This document shows, piece after piece, positions 16,573 through 24,981 of a stretch of DNA of 64,000 nucleotides. This DNA comes from Streptomyces viridiviolaceus (GTDB lineage: Bacteria; Actinomycetota; Actinomycetes; Streptomycetales; Streptomycetaceae). The stretch covers positions 248,001 to 312,000 of the forward strand of contig NZ_BMWA01000004.1 in the NCBI RefSeq assembly GCF_014650995.1. The letters are read 5' to 3'. Made by a program: the position numbers and the translations under genes. Each line of letters begins with the position of its first letter. Position 1 is the first letter of the stretch. The notes under the pieces were generated by a model. That model was not told the origin of the DNA and ran no database searches. It saw only the letters and a list, made by a program, of their open reading frames with translations.

Positions 16573-18033
16573 TCAGCCCTTCAGGGCCGCCATCCACTCC
16601 TCGACCTCGTCCGACCGGCGCGGCAGCCCGGCGGACAGGTTCCGGTTGCCGTCCGCGGTGACGAGGATGTCGTCCTCGATGCGGACGCCGATGCCCCGGT
16701 ACTCCTCGGGCACGGTCAGGTCGTCGGCCTGGAAGTACAGGCCCGGCTCGACGGTGAGCACCATGCCGGGCTCCAGCGTGCCGTCCACGTACGTCTCCAC
16801 CCGGGCGGCGGCGCAGTCGTGGACGTCCATGCCGAGCATGTGACCCGTGCCGTGCAGCGTCCAGCGGCGCTGCAGGCCCAGCTCGAGCACCCGCTCGACC
16901 GGGCCCTCGACGAGGCCCCACTCGACCAGCTTCTCGGCCAGCACGCGCTGCGCGGCGTCGTGGAAGTCGCGGTACTTGGCGCCGGGCTTCACGGCCGCGA
17001 TGCCGGCCTCCTGGGCCTCGTACACGGCGTCGTAGATCTTCTTCTGCAGCTCGCTGTAGCGGCCGTTGACGGGCAGCGTGCGGGTGACGTCCGCGGTGTA
17101 GTACGTGTGCGTCTCCACGCCCGCGTCGAGCAGCAGCAGGTCGCCGGAGCGGACCGGGCCGTCGTTGCGCACCCAGTGCAGGGTGCAGGCGTGCGGGCCG
17201 GCGGCGCAGATGGAGCCGTAGCCGACGTCGTTGCCCTCCACGCGCGCGCGGAGGAAGAACGTGCCCTCGATGTAGCGCTCGCTCGTCGCCTCGGCCTTGT
17301 CGAGGACCTTCACGACGTCCTCGAAGCCGCGCACGGTGGAGTCGACGGCCTTCTGCAGCTCGCCGATCTCGAACTCGTCCTTGACCAGGCGGGCTTCGGA
17401 GAGGAAGACGCGCAGTTCCTCGTCGCGCTCGGCGGTGACCTTGTCGGTCAGTGCCGCCTCGATGCCGGCGTCGTAGCCGCGTACGACGCGCACCGGGCCG
17501 GTGGCCTCGCGCAGGCTGTCGGCCAGCTCGCGCACGTCGGAGGCGGGGATGCCGTACAGCTTCTCCGCCTCGGTGAGGGAGTGGCGGCGGCCGACCCACA
17601 GCTCGCCCTGGCCGTCCAGCCAGAACTCGCCGTTCTCGCGGTTGGAGCGCGGCAGGAGGTAGATCGTCGCGGTGTGGCCCTCTCCCTCGGGCTCCAGCAC
17701 CAGGACGCCGTCCTCGGTCTGGTTGCCGGTGAGGTAGGCGTACTCGACCGAGGCGCGGAAGGAGTACTCCGTGTCGTTCGACCGGGTCTTCAGGTTGCCC
17801 GCGGGGATCACCAGGCGCTCGCCGGGGAAGCGGGCGGAGAGGGCGGCGCGGCGGGCGGCGGTCTCGGCGGCCTGGGGGATCGGCTGCAGATCGTGCAGCT
17901 CGGTGTCGGCCCAGCCGGACTTCATGTTCTCGGCCAGCTCGTCGGACACGCCCGGGTACAGGCCGTTCTTGCGCTGCTTGATCGGCTCTTCGGACTCGGT
18001 CTCCGGGGTCTCCGGGGTGAGCTCCTCCGCCAC
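16573..18033 (-). CDS. pepP: Xaa-Pro aminopeptidase (M24B, PepP type)
   Basis: A 486-residue cytoplasmic metallopeptidase that removes N-terminal residues preceding proline. The N-terminal creatinase-like domain (about 40–230) is followed by the catalytic domain with metal ligands in LLLDAGVETH, TADVTRTLP, the His of HGTGHMLGMDVHD, VEPGLYF and VRIEDD. The start is placed at GTG 18033: AAGGAGG abuts the ATG two codons upstream but lies six bases from this GTG. It converges on the ATPase gene through a shared terminator. Confidence 0.93.
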   Translation of the reverse strand: MAEELTPETPETESEEPIKQRKNGLYPGVSDELAENMKSGWADTELHDLQPIPQAAETAARRAALSARFPGERLVIPAGNLKTRSNDTEYSFRASVEYAYLTGNQTEDGVLVLEPEGEGHTATIYLLPRSNRENGEFWLDGQGELWVGRRHSLTEAEKLYGIPASDVRELADSLREATGPVRVVRGYDAGIEAALTDKVTAERDEELRVFLSEARLVKDEFEIGELQKAVDSTVRGFEDVVKVLDKAEATSERYIEGTFFLRARVEGNDVGYGSICAAGPHACTLHWVRNDGPVRSGDLLLLDAGVETHTYYTADVTRTLPVNGRYSELQKKIYDAVYEAQEAGIAAVKPGAKYRDFHDAAQRVLAEKLVEWGLVEGPVERVLELGLQRRWTLHGTGHMLGMDVHDCAAARVETYVDGTLEPGMVLTVEPGLYFQADDLTVPEEYRGIGVRIEDDILVTADGNRNLSAGLPRRSDEVEEWMAALKG

Positions 18034-18150
18034 GGTCATCCTCCTTGATACGGCACTGGACCACCCCCCATCGTACGGTCGTGCGGAAGGGGGCCCGGGG
18101 CCGGAGGACCTGTTACACCGCGCGTCACTCTCCGCGCTGCGGAGCTGACG

Positions 18151-18212
18151 GTGTCCGTACCGGACTTACGCGAACCGGACTCACGCGAACCGGACCTATT
18201 CGAACCGGACCG
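18151..18212. repeat. Tandem 15-bp repeats at the 3' end of the PP2C gene
   Basis: Units of 15 bases containing CGAACCGGAC recur at 18168–18182, 18183–18197 and 18198–18212, preceded by a degenerate unit ending near 18167. The stop codon of the phosphatase (18196–18198) lies at the junction of two units, so the last codons are themselves part of the repeat. Confidence 0.75.
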
Positions 18213-19746
18213 CCAGCAGGACGACGTCCTCCTCGGAGTCCTCCTCGGCCAGTCCGCCGGGCAGCATGGTGCGCAGCACGTGCTCGGCGACGGCGTCCGG
18301 GTCGTGGCGCGCGGCCCGGGGCAGGCCGGCCGCCGCCGCGTGCAGCCGGGCGAAGGCGCGGTCGGCCGAGTCGCCGGTGCGGTGCAGCAGCCCGTCGGTG
18401 TACAGCAGAACCGTCTCTCCGGGGACGGCGTGGACCTCCACGCTGGGCGCCTCCCAGCAGGAGAGCATGCCCAGCGGCGCGGAGACGGAGGTCTCCACGA
18501 ACTCCGTGCGCCGCTCGCCGATCAGCAGCGGCGGACTGTGCCCGGCGCCGGCCAGGGTGATGCGGCGCAGCGCGGGTTCGCAGTAGCCGAACAGGGCGGT
18601 GGCCGAGCGGGCGGGCTCGGTGAGCCGCAGCAGCAGCTCCAGGTCGGACAGGACCGCGACCGGGTCCTCGCCCTCCATCACGGCGTACGCCCTCAGGGAC
18701 GCGCGCAGCCGTCCGGTCGCGGCGACCGCGCTGGGCCCGGAGCCGGTCACGGACCCGACGGCGAGGCCGAGGGCCGCGTCCGGCAGCGCCAGCGCGTCGT
18801 ACCAGTCGCCGCCGCCCCGCGGACCGGCGCGGCGCCGGGCGGCGAGCTGGACCCCGGGGATCCGCGGCAGCCGTGAGGGCAGCAGCTCCTCGGTCATCGT
18901 CGCCATGCACGCGCGCGTGCGCTCGACCTCCAGGAGCCGGGCCAGATGCTCGGTCGCGAACCGGGCGTACAGCCCGACGAGGTGCCGACGGCGTTCGTCC
19001 GGCTCGGCGGGCTCGTCGTAGAGCCACACGGCGGCGCCGAGGCGGCCCGCGCCCTCGGTGGACAGGGGGTGCGCGTAGCTGGCGGCGTAGCCGAGGCGGG
19101 CGGCGACCTCGCGGTGGCGGGGGTCGAGGCCCTTCGCGGCGAACAGGTCGGGCTCGGCGATGCCGTGTTCGGCGCCGGACCGTCCGGGCGGGGTCTCGAG
19201 GAGCCGCCCGTACGGCATCGAACTGCGCGGCACGGTCTCGATGTGGCCGAGGTCGGCGCGGGCCAGCCCCAGTCCGACGGTGGTGTCGGGGCCGAAGCCG
19301 TCGGTGGGTTCCAGTACGACGAGACCGCGCCGGGCGCCCACCAGGGCGGCCCCGGCGCGCAGGAGTTCCTGGAGTCCTTCGGCGAGGGAGCTGGTGCGGG
19401 CGAGGCGCTCGGTCAGCTCGTGCAGTGTCGTCAGGTCCGAGACCCAGCCGGCGAGCCGGTCCTGGAGCAGGGCGCCCGGGGCGTTTTGCGGCGCGACCGG
19501 GGAGGTACCCGCAGCGGCGGACGCGACAGTGTGTGCGGGTGACGGAACCGTTGAATCGATTCCGGCCACTTTCGCAGGGTGCGGGGCGTTCATGGCGTCC
19601 GGCCTTCCGACCGGTGCGTACTGCTCAAAAGCATCGCAAACCCCCATGTCATTCTGCGCCGCTAGCAGTGTCTCCACATGTACACGCACTCGTAAGGAGA
19701 TGTCCAGCATTGTCCTGCCGGGATTCCTGGTGTCTATGAGGCCCAA
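18196..19746 (-). CDS. GAF–PP2C (SpoIIE/RsbU-type) serine phosphatase
   Basis: About 516 residues. The N-terminal 100 residues are poorly conserved, then a GAF domain (about 105–275) and a PP2C phosphatase (about 300–515) with RRAGPRGGGDWYDAL, VGSVTGSG, AGAGHSPPLL and the terminal EEDVVLLAVRF. Such enzymes dephosphorylate STAS anti-anti-sigma factors and so release sigma. One oddity: the usual first Asp pair (GDV/GDWYD and V-GDV-xGxG) is changed to GSVTGSG in the second motif, so activity needs testing. The start is uncertain: TTG 19746 has AAGGAGG upstream; an ATG at 19710 is the alternative. Confidence 0.82.
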   Translation of the reverse strand: MGLIDTRNPGRTMLDISLRVRVHVETLLAAQNDMGVCDAFEQYAPVGRPDAMNAPHPAKVAGIDSTVPSPAHTVASAAAGTSPVAPQNAPGALLQDRLAGWVSDLTTLHELTERLARTSSLAEGLQELLRAGAALVGARRGLVVLEPTDGFGPDTTVGLGLARADLGHIETVPRSSMPYGRLLETPPGRSGAEHGIAEPDLFAAKGLDPRHREVAARLGYAASYAHPLSTEGAGRLGAAVWLYDEPAEPDERRRHLVGLYARFATEHLARLLEVERTRACMATMTEELLPSRLPRIPGVQLAARRRAGPRGGGDWYDALALPDAALGLAVGSVTGSGPSAVAATGRLRASLRAYAVMEGEDPVAVLSDLELLLRLTEPARSATALFGYCEPALRRITLAGAGHSPPLLIGERRTEFVETSVSAPLGMLSCWEAPSVEVHAVPGETVLLYTDGLLHRTGDSADRAFARLHAAAAGLPRAARHDPDAVAEHVLRTMLPGGLAEEDSEEDVVLLAVRFE

Positions 19747-20213
19747 GTGACCTCCTTCTCGACCCCTTGCGGAATAGCGAAGTTGGCTTGAAACTGCCCC
19801 AGAGGACGTCTTGTTGCGGTCTTCTGGGGGTGCTCCACGGAGCGTCACAGCGGTCGTGATGGGTACGTACTCGGTGAAGGCCAGGGGTGGTTGGGAGCCA
19901 TCCGGAACCTGGTGACGGACCCGGGCGTCCTATCCACCGACGACCGTGCCCCATCCTCCCGTGGCGGAGGCGGAGAGAAATACCGCGGGACGGCAAACGC
20001 CAGACTTCGCCACCCCCGCGCCACGCCCATGCTCTTGATGGACGCAGTATGGACGGGACCGCCGCGGACGCAGTCAATGCTCGGCCCATAGGGGTTGCCC
20101 TTGCCTTCGGCAGGGATGTGATGCGCCAACAGCTACGCACAGCGAAGTGATCGACACATGGTGTGATGTGACCACGGTGTTGCCAGGCGTGCAACGGAAA
20201 GGAACGAGCGCTC
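19747..20213. other. 467-bp divergent intergenic region
   Basis: The region separates the PP2C phosphatase from the primase-like gene. I find no gene-like frame, tRNA or strong hairpin. It is less GC-rich near 20130–20190, where the plus-strand promoter probably lies. Otherwise nothing can be assigned. Confidence 0.5.
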
Positions 20214-20879
20214 ATGCGCGAGATCCTCGGAAGGCGACGCAGGCTCCTGTCCCAGCGCGGCGACGGGAGGCCTGACCCGATCGGCGCGGCCCTGACCTAC
20301 GCGACGCAGTGGCAGTGGCCCGTACTCCCGGGCGTGGCGGCCGACCCGCAGGCGCGGTCGCGCTGCGGATGTCCCGACCCCGAGTGCACGGTGCCCGGTG
20401 CCCACCCCTTCGACCCGGGCCTGCTCGCGGCCACCACCGACGCCCGCATGGTGCGCTGGTGGTGGGCCAACCGGCCCACGGCGCCGATCGTCCTGGCCAC
20501 CGGGGGCAAGGCCCCGTGCGCGGTGTCGCTGCCCGCCCTGCCGGCCGCCCGCGCCCTCGCCGCGCTGGACCGGGCCGGTCTGCGGCTCGGACCCGTCGTC
20601 GCCGCGCCCACCCGCTGGTCGCTGCTGGTGAAGCCGTACTCCATGGAACAGCTGGGCGAACTGCTCTACGCCAAGGACTTCGTCCCCGGCTCCCTCCGCT
20701 TCCACGGGGAGGGCGGTTATCTCGCGCTGCCCCCGTCCGGCACCGGCCGGGGTGCCGTCCGCTGGGAACGGGCGCCGCTGCCCGGCTCGGCCACGCCCTG
20801 GGTGCCCGACGTCGAGGCCGTGGTGGACGCGGTGGTCGACGCCCTCACTCGTACGGGTGTGAGCGCGCCCGAGTTGTAG
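20214..20879 (+). CDS. Primase/polymerase-like (prim-pol N-domain related) protein
   Basis: A 221-residue protein. It begins with a basic tail, then IGAALTYATQWQWPVLPG, a Cys/His stretch (RCGCPDPECTVPGAHPF) and RWWWANRPTAPIVLATG. These resemble the N-terminal part of bifunctional primase–polymerase proteins of Streptomyces and mobile elements. I do not see the DxD metal motif or a GGxHxW strand, unlike the prim-pol gene at 28.8–29.7 kb, so catalytic activity is doubtful. ATG 20214 follows GGAAAGGAA. No helicase or replication gene is adjacent. The family is inferred. Confidence 0.7.
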   Translation: MREILGRRRRLLSQRGDGRPDPIGAALTYATQWQWPVLPGVAADPQARSRCGCPDPECTVPGAHPFDPGLLAATTDARMVRWWWANRPTAPIVLATGGKAPCAVSLPALPAARALAALDRAGLRLGPVVAAPTRWSLLVKPYSMEQLGELLYAKDFVPGSLRFHGEGGYLALPPSGTGRGAVRWERAPLPGSATPWVPDVEAVVDAVVDALTRTGVSAPEL

Positions 20880-20935
20880 GGGTGTCGGGCGCGCACGCAA
20901 GTCGGCGCCCGTCCGCGCTCGTTATCGTCCGGTCC

Positions 20936-21616
20936 ATGCCGCTTCATGCTCGGAAGCACAGCGCCGCGGGGCCGCACCGCGGCAGCCCGGACCACCACAG
21001 GTTCCGGCTGTTCGCCCTCGTGGGCGTGGTGGTGTGCGCGGTCGTGCTGCCGTTCGCCGTGGCATCGGCGGGTCCCCCGGGCGGCGGGGAGGGCGAGGGC
21101 CTGCGGGCCGTCCGCCTGCTGCCGCAGGGTGACGAGCGTGCCGACGGCGCGCCGGGCGACGGTGGGGGCGGCCCGGTGCCGGGCCGGATCGACGGCAAGC
21201 CCGCCGACCGGATCGCGGGCGGTCCGCTCCCCGCCGAGCCCGCCCGCTCGCCTCTGGGACTCGGTTCGGCCACCGCCGTGCGCTGCGGTCCCGAACTCAC
21301 CTCGCCCGGGGGCATCGAGGCGCAGACCTGTGTCGTGACGCAGGCAGCTCGGACCTGGGCGCGGACCTACTACCGCAACGCGACCGGCGAACCGCTGGAA
21401 TCGGTCCTGAGCCTCATGGCGCCCGACGGCCGCAGCGTGCGGATGCGCTGTGCGGTCGGCGCCGAGGACGAGCCGGGGACCTGCGAGACACCCCGGGAAC
21501 GCACCACGGGCGAGCCGGCGGCGTACGACGCGGTGGCGGAGTTCGCGAGCCGGGCCGGGTACGGGCCGCTGCTGTTGCGGGCCGGGAGCAACTTGCCTGC
21601 GGAAGCGGACAGTTGA
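20936..21616 (+). CDS. Uncharacterised membrane-anchored or exported protein
   Basis: A 226-residue protein. A basic N-terminus is followed by one membrane helix (RLFALVGVVVCAVVLPFAVA, about 24–43) and then an extracytoplasmic region. A Gly/Asp-rich linker leads to a domain with four Cys (RCGPEL, TCVVTQ, MRCAVG, TCETPR), which could form two disulfides. No known domain is recognised. ATG 20936 has no clear Shine–Dalgarno sequence, so the exact start is uncertain. It follows the primase-like gene by 56 bases and may be in the same transcript. Confidence 0.7.
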   Translation: MPLHARKHSAAGPHRGSPDHHRFRLFALVGVVVCAVVLPFAVASAGPPGGGEGEGLRAVRLLPQGDERADGAPGDGGGGPVPGRIDGKPADRIAGGPLPAEPARSPLGLGSATAVRCGPELTSPGGIEAQTCVVTQAARTWARTYYRNATGEPLESVLSLMAPDGRSVRMRCAVGAEDEPGTCETPRERTTGEPAAYDAVAEFASRAGYGPLLLRAGSNLPAEADS

Positions 21617-21657
21617 CGGGCGGCTGCGTTCCGTGAGCGGCCGGGGGCATGGAAAGA

Positions 21658-21695
21658 CCCGGTTGCTGGCGACGGGGGATGCACCAGCAACCGGG
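21658..21695. terminator. Hairpin after the Cys-rich protein gene
   Basis: CCCGGTTGCTGG at 21658–21669 pairs perfectly with 21684–21695 around a 14-base loop, 40 bases after the stop codon. It is a likely terminator. Confidence 0.7.
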
Positions 21696-21708
21696 CTACT
21701 CGAACGGT

Positions 21709-21775
21709 AACAAGAGATCGCCGGTTAGCAAATTCGATCTCCTTGTTTCCGGTCACCGACTTGCTTGTTTCCGCC
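21709..21775. promoter_or_regulatory. Interrupted palindrome and direct repeat of unknown function
   Basis: AACAAGAGATCG at 21709–21720 is nearly the inverse of CGATCTCCTTGTT at 21735–21747 (one bulged base). CTTGTTTCCG then occurs at 21742–21751 and again at 21764–21773, 22 bases apart. The area is AT-rich for this genome and lies between convergent genes, where a regulator site would be unexpected; it could also fold as RNA. Confidence 0.5.
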
Positions 21776-21869
21776 GGGAGTTGCGATCTGCTGTGACGGG
21801 AGTCACTGTTCGTCGCCCGGTGGCCCGGCTGATCGGTCGGTCAGCCGGACCGGTGCCACGGGCCGTGCC

Positions 21870-22832
21870 TCAGCTGAGCGTGACCTGCCGGTTGGTCAGT
21901 CCGCCGCGGGCCCGGCGCTCCTCGCCCGTGAGCGGCGCGTCCGAGGCCAGGGCCTCGGCGAGGCGCTCGGCGAACTCGGCGGCCGGCTTCTCCACGTCCT
22001 GCGCGGTGACCCCGCTCGGCAGGTCCCAGACGGGGACGGTGAGGCCGTGAGCGCGGAAGGAGCCGACGAGACGGGTGCCCTCGCCGAGGTTCGACCGGCC
22101 CGCCGCGTGCAGCCGGGCGAGAGCGTCCAGAAGCCGCTCCTCCTCGTGGGGCATGACCCAGCGCAGGTGGTTCTTCTCCGGCGTCTCGCACCAGTAGGCG
22201 GCGTCCAGGCCCTGCAGCCGGACGGTCGGGATCGCCGCGGCGTTGGCCCGCTCCAGGGAGGCGGCCACCTCCGGCGTGGCGTTCTCCGGGTCCGGGACCC
22301 AGAACTCGAAGCCCGCGTGCACCTCCGGCACGAACGCCCCCTCGGGCGCCAGCAGATCCTGCAGTCGCGGGCCGTCGGCCGGCGCCCGGCGGCCCTGCAC
22401 CGGCGTGCCCGGCGCGGCGGTCAGGGCCCGCTGCAGGGTGTCGGCGAGGTCGCGGCTGATGTCGCCCGACGCGGTGTCGTTCTGCAGGCCGAGGAGCACC
22501 GAGCCGTCGTCGCGGCGCAGGGCCGGCCAGGCCATCGGCAGCACCGTGGCCAGAGTGACCGACGGGACGCCCTCGGGGAGGCCGTCCTTCAGGGTCAGCT
22601 CGACTGTGGCCGCCGGCACGAGCTCGCGCAGCGCGACCCAGTCGCACTCGCCGGGCAGCCCCTCGAACGGGCGCTGCACCAGCTCGGTCGCGGCCTGGGC
22701 GGCGGCCCGGCCGTGGCAGGCCTTGTAGCGGCGGCCGCTGCCGCAGGGGCAGGGCTCGCGGGCGCCGACAACCGGGATCTCTCCGTCGAGCTGAGGGCGC
22801 TTGGCCTTCGTCTGGGGTCGCTTCTTGGCCAT
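21870..22832 (-). CDS. SEC-C motif protein (DUF5926-like)
   Basis: A 320-residue cytoplasmic protein. The N-terminus is Lys/Arg-rich (MAKKRPQTKAKRPQ) and carries a SEC-C zinc motif CPCGSGRRYKACHG near residues 29–42, the zinc-binding tail seen in SecA and many unrelated proteins. The remaining 270 residues match Streptomyces proteins of uncertain function and show no enzyme motif. ATG 22832 is chosen because homology begins there; GGGAGA lies upstream. The role is unknown; zinc or nucleic-acid binding by the N-terminus is plausible. Confidence 0.8.
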   Translation of the reverse strand: MAKKRPQTKAKRPQLDGEIPVVGAREPCPCGSGRRYKACHGRAAAQAATELVQRPFEGLPGECDWVALRELVPAATVELTLKDGLPEGVPSVTLATVLPMAWPALRRDDGSVLLGLQNDTASGDISRDLADTLQRALTAAPGTPVQGRRAPADGPRLQDLLAPEGAFVPEVHAGFEFWVPDPENATPEVAASLERANAAAIPTVRLQGLDAAYWCETPEKNHLRWVMPHEEERLLDALARLHAAGRSNLGEGTRLVGSFRAHGLTVPVWDLPSGVTAQDVEKPAAEFAERLAEALASDAPLTGEERRARGGLTNRQVTLS

Positions 22833-22908
22833 CGTGGGTGTCTCCCGGTTACGGCTCTTCTCGTACGGGCGCGAGCCTAGCCGTTCACACCCTGGCCGAC
22901 GGGATCCT

Positions 22909-23190
22909 GTGGACAACGGGCGGCCCGTGGCGTCCGTGTCCCCGCCGGCCTCGCTCGACGCGTCGACGCGGGCGGCGATCGAGGAACTGCGCGGCATCCC
23001 GCAGGAGGGGGTCGACTGCGATGCCGCCGTCGCGGCGTGGGAGTACGCGCTGCGGGCTCCGGACCGGGACGGGCCGCCGGTGTGGCTGGACGCCGATCTC
23101 ATGCCGGGCGATCTGCGGGCCGACGGCGGCCGGCTGTCCTCGGCGATCGACTCCGGGAGCCTGGTTGCCGTGGTGCGGGCGCCGGGTCAG
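22909..23190 (+). pseudogene. Remnant of an aminoglycoside phosphotransferase-family gene
   Basis: The plus-strand frame reads as the C-terminal lobe of a phosphotransferase: an Ala-rich helix, then GPPVWLDADLMPGDL and RLSSAIDSGSL. In active enzymes these are the catalytic loop HGDLxPGNL and the metal loop IDFG; here the catalytic His is Asp, the Asn is Asp and the Phe of DFG is Ser. The N-lobe is absent and the frame runs out of homology at about 23190, where the neighbouring ATPase gene ends on the other strand. It has decayed, or much less likely been repurposed. Confidence 0.7.
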
Positions 23191-23738
23191 CCCAGGTCGT
23201 CGAAGGCGTCGGCGAAGTCGAGACCGGGAATCTCGGACACCGGCGGTGCCGCGACCCGCGTGGCGAAGTCGTCGCGGCGGTGCCCGGCGTCCGGGTCGTG
23301 CACGTCGTCGTGGACGACGACCCACACCGTGACCTCACCGCGTGCGTCGTCCCGTACGCCCCAGTCTTCGGCCAGCGCGGTGATGATGTTCAGCCCCCGG
23401 CCGCCGTGCGCGGTCACCGAAGGGGTCGCGGGGGCCGGGCGGGTCGGGCCGCCGCCGTCCGTGACCTCGACGACGAGCCGGCCGCCCGAGTCCACCTGCC
23501 ACGCGGCGCGGACGTCGCCGTCCCCGGCCAGGGCGTCGCCCAGTGGCCGGCCGTGTTTGCACGCGTTGCTCAAGAGTTCGGAAAGGATCAGTACGGCGTC
23601 GTCGATGACCGATTCCGCTACGCCGCCCTTGCGCAACTGATCACGCATGCGGTGTCGTGCTTTCCCCACGCCCGCAGGGCCATGGGGTACGGCCATGCTC
23701 GACGACGTGGGCACCTCCTGTGCCACCACCAACGCCAC
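23187..23738 (-). CDS. Anti-sigma-type ATPase (HATPase_c)
   Basis: A 183-residue single-domain GHKL ATPase. The N box is LSELLSNACKHG, the G1 box VTDGGGP and the G2 box GGRGLNII, followed by a C-terminal tail of about 50 residues. Like the protein at 16.0–16.5 kb it lacks sensor and phosphotransfer domains and is probably an anti-sigma or related regulatory kinase. The start is GTG 23738, with AAGGAGG eight bases upstream; the longer frame begins in noncoding DNA. It overlaps the end of the phosphotransferase remnant on the opposite strand. Confidence 0.85.
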   Translation of the reverse strand: MALVVAQEVPTSSSMAVPHGPAGVGKARHRMRDQLRKGGVAESVIDDAVLILSELLSNACKHGRPLGDALAGDGDVRAAWQVDSGGRLVVEVTDGGGPTRPAPATPSVTAHGGRGLNIITALAEDWGVRDDARGEVTVWVVVHDDVHDPDAGHRRDDFATRVAAPPVSEIPGLDFADAFDDLG

Positions 23739-23951
23739 CCCCGAGACCTCCTTCGCCCCACGCCACGGTGTGGATGCCCCATCGGCCTGAGCCGGAAACC
23801 GGCCGGTCCCCGTACGGTGACGCATTCGACACGGTCGAACACGGACCGAACGCGCCGGAGCACTCCCTGTAGTCGCGTGGCTGGATTTCGACGGTGCGGC
23901 CGCGGCGGAGAACCCGGCGGACGTGCCGCCGGGTCGGGGCTTCGGGGCCGG

Positions 23952-24779
23952 TCAGCGGCCGAGCCGTTCCCGCACCGCCCGCGGCCGGTTGGTGATGATG
24001 GCGTCGACGCCCAGACCGACGCAGAGATCGACGTCCTCGGGTTCGTTCACGGTCCACACGTGCACCTGGTGGCCCGCGGCCTTCAGGCGCTCGATGTACG
24101 CCGGGTGGTTCCGCACGATCCGGATCGAGGGACCCGCGACCCGGACACCGGCCGGCAGCCGCCCGTCACGCAGCCGGGGCGAGACGAACTGCATCAGGTA
24201 CACCGTCGGGAGGTTCGGTGACGCGGCCCGTACCCGGTGCAGTGAACGGGCCGAGAAGCTCATCACCCGCACCGGGGAGTCGGCCGCGGACGCCGGGGCG
24301 TCGAGGGCGAACCTCTTCAGGAGCAGCAGCAGCCGCTCCTCCACCTGGCCCGCCCAGCGCGTGGGGTGCTTGGTCTCGATGGCCAGCTCCACCCGCCGGC
24401 CCGCGTCGGACACGAGTTCCAGCAGTCGCTCCAGGGTGAGGACGGAGGTCTCCTCCCGGTCCTCGGGGCGGTGCTCCCAGTCGGGCTCCTCGTCGCGCGT
24501 GCGCCAGAACTCCCGGGTCTTGCGGGCCCCGAAGTCCAGGGCGGCCAGCTCGGCGAGCTCCAGCGCCGAAACCGCGCCGCGGCCGTTGGACGTGCGGTTC
24601 ACCCGGCGGTCGTGGACGCAGACGAGATGCCCGTCGGCGGTCAGCCGCACGTCGCACTCGAGGGCGTCCGCACCCTCCTCGATCGCCTTCTTGTACGCGG
24701 CCAGAGTGTGCTCGGGAGCCTCTTCCGAGGCCCCTCGGTGGGCGACGACCTGGATCCGGTGCTGTCGTGCGTGGGTCAC
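23952..24779 (-). CDS. glpQ: Glycerophosphodiester phosphodiesterase
   Basis: A 275-residue cytoplasmic TIM-barrel enzyme that hydrolyses glycerophosphodiesters to sn-glycerol-3-phosphate and an alcohol. The GDPD signature is complete: AHRGASEEAPEHT (His14, Arg15, Glu near 22), ECDVRLTADGHLVCVHD (Glu41, Asp43, His56) and the later ELAIETKHP Glu–Lys pair. There is no signal peptide. The GTG start at 24779 lacks a strong ribosome site. It is divergent from the HtrA gene. Confidence 0.9.
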   Translation of the reverse strand: MTHARQHRIQVVAHRGASEEAPEHTLAAYKKAIEEGADALECDVRLTADGHLVCVHDRRVNRTSNGRGAVSALELAELAALDFGARKTREFWRTRDEEPDWEHRPEDREETSVLTLERLLELVSDAGRRVELAIETKHPTRWAGQVEERLLLLLKRFALDAPASAADSPVRVMSFSARSLHRVRAASPNLPTVYLMQFVSPRLRDGRLPAGVRVAGPSIRIVRNHPAYIERLKAAGHQVHVWTVNEPEDVDLCVGLGVDAIITNRPRAVRERLGR

Positions 24780-24981
24780 CGCGTCATGGTGCCACCGCGC
24801 GGGGGCATACGTCCGCTCGGGAGGCGTCCGAAGCCCGCCCGTTTAGTCTTGGATGGCCGGTATAAGGAACCGCCGCGGGTCCACAGGGACCGCTTATGGT
24901 GCTCTGACGGCCCGTGGGAAAAGCTGGCGGCATACAAAAAGGCATGCACAGCCCGACAGCCGTGGATCGAGGAGAGAAGCC

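Noticed and set aside
20214..20879. A complete prim-pol replication gene
   Set aside because: It resembles the family at the N-terminus but lacks the DxD and GGxHxW motifs, so it was called only primase-like.
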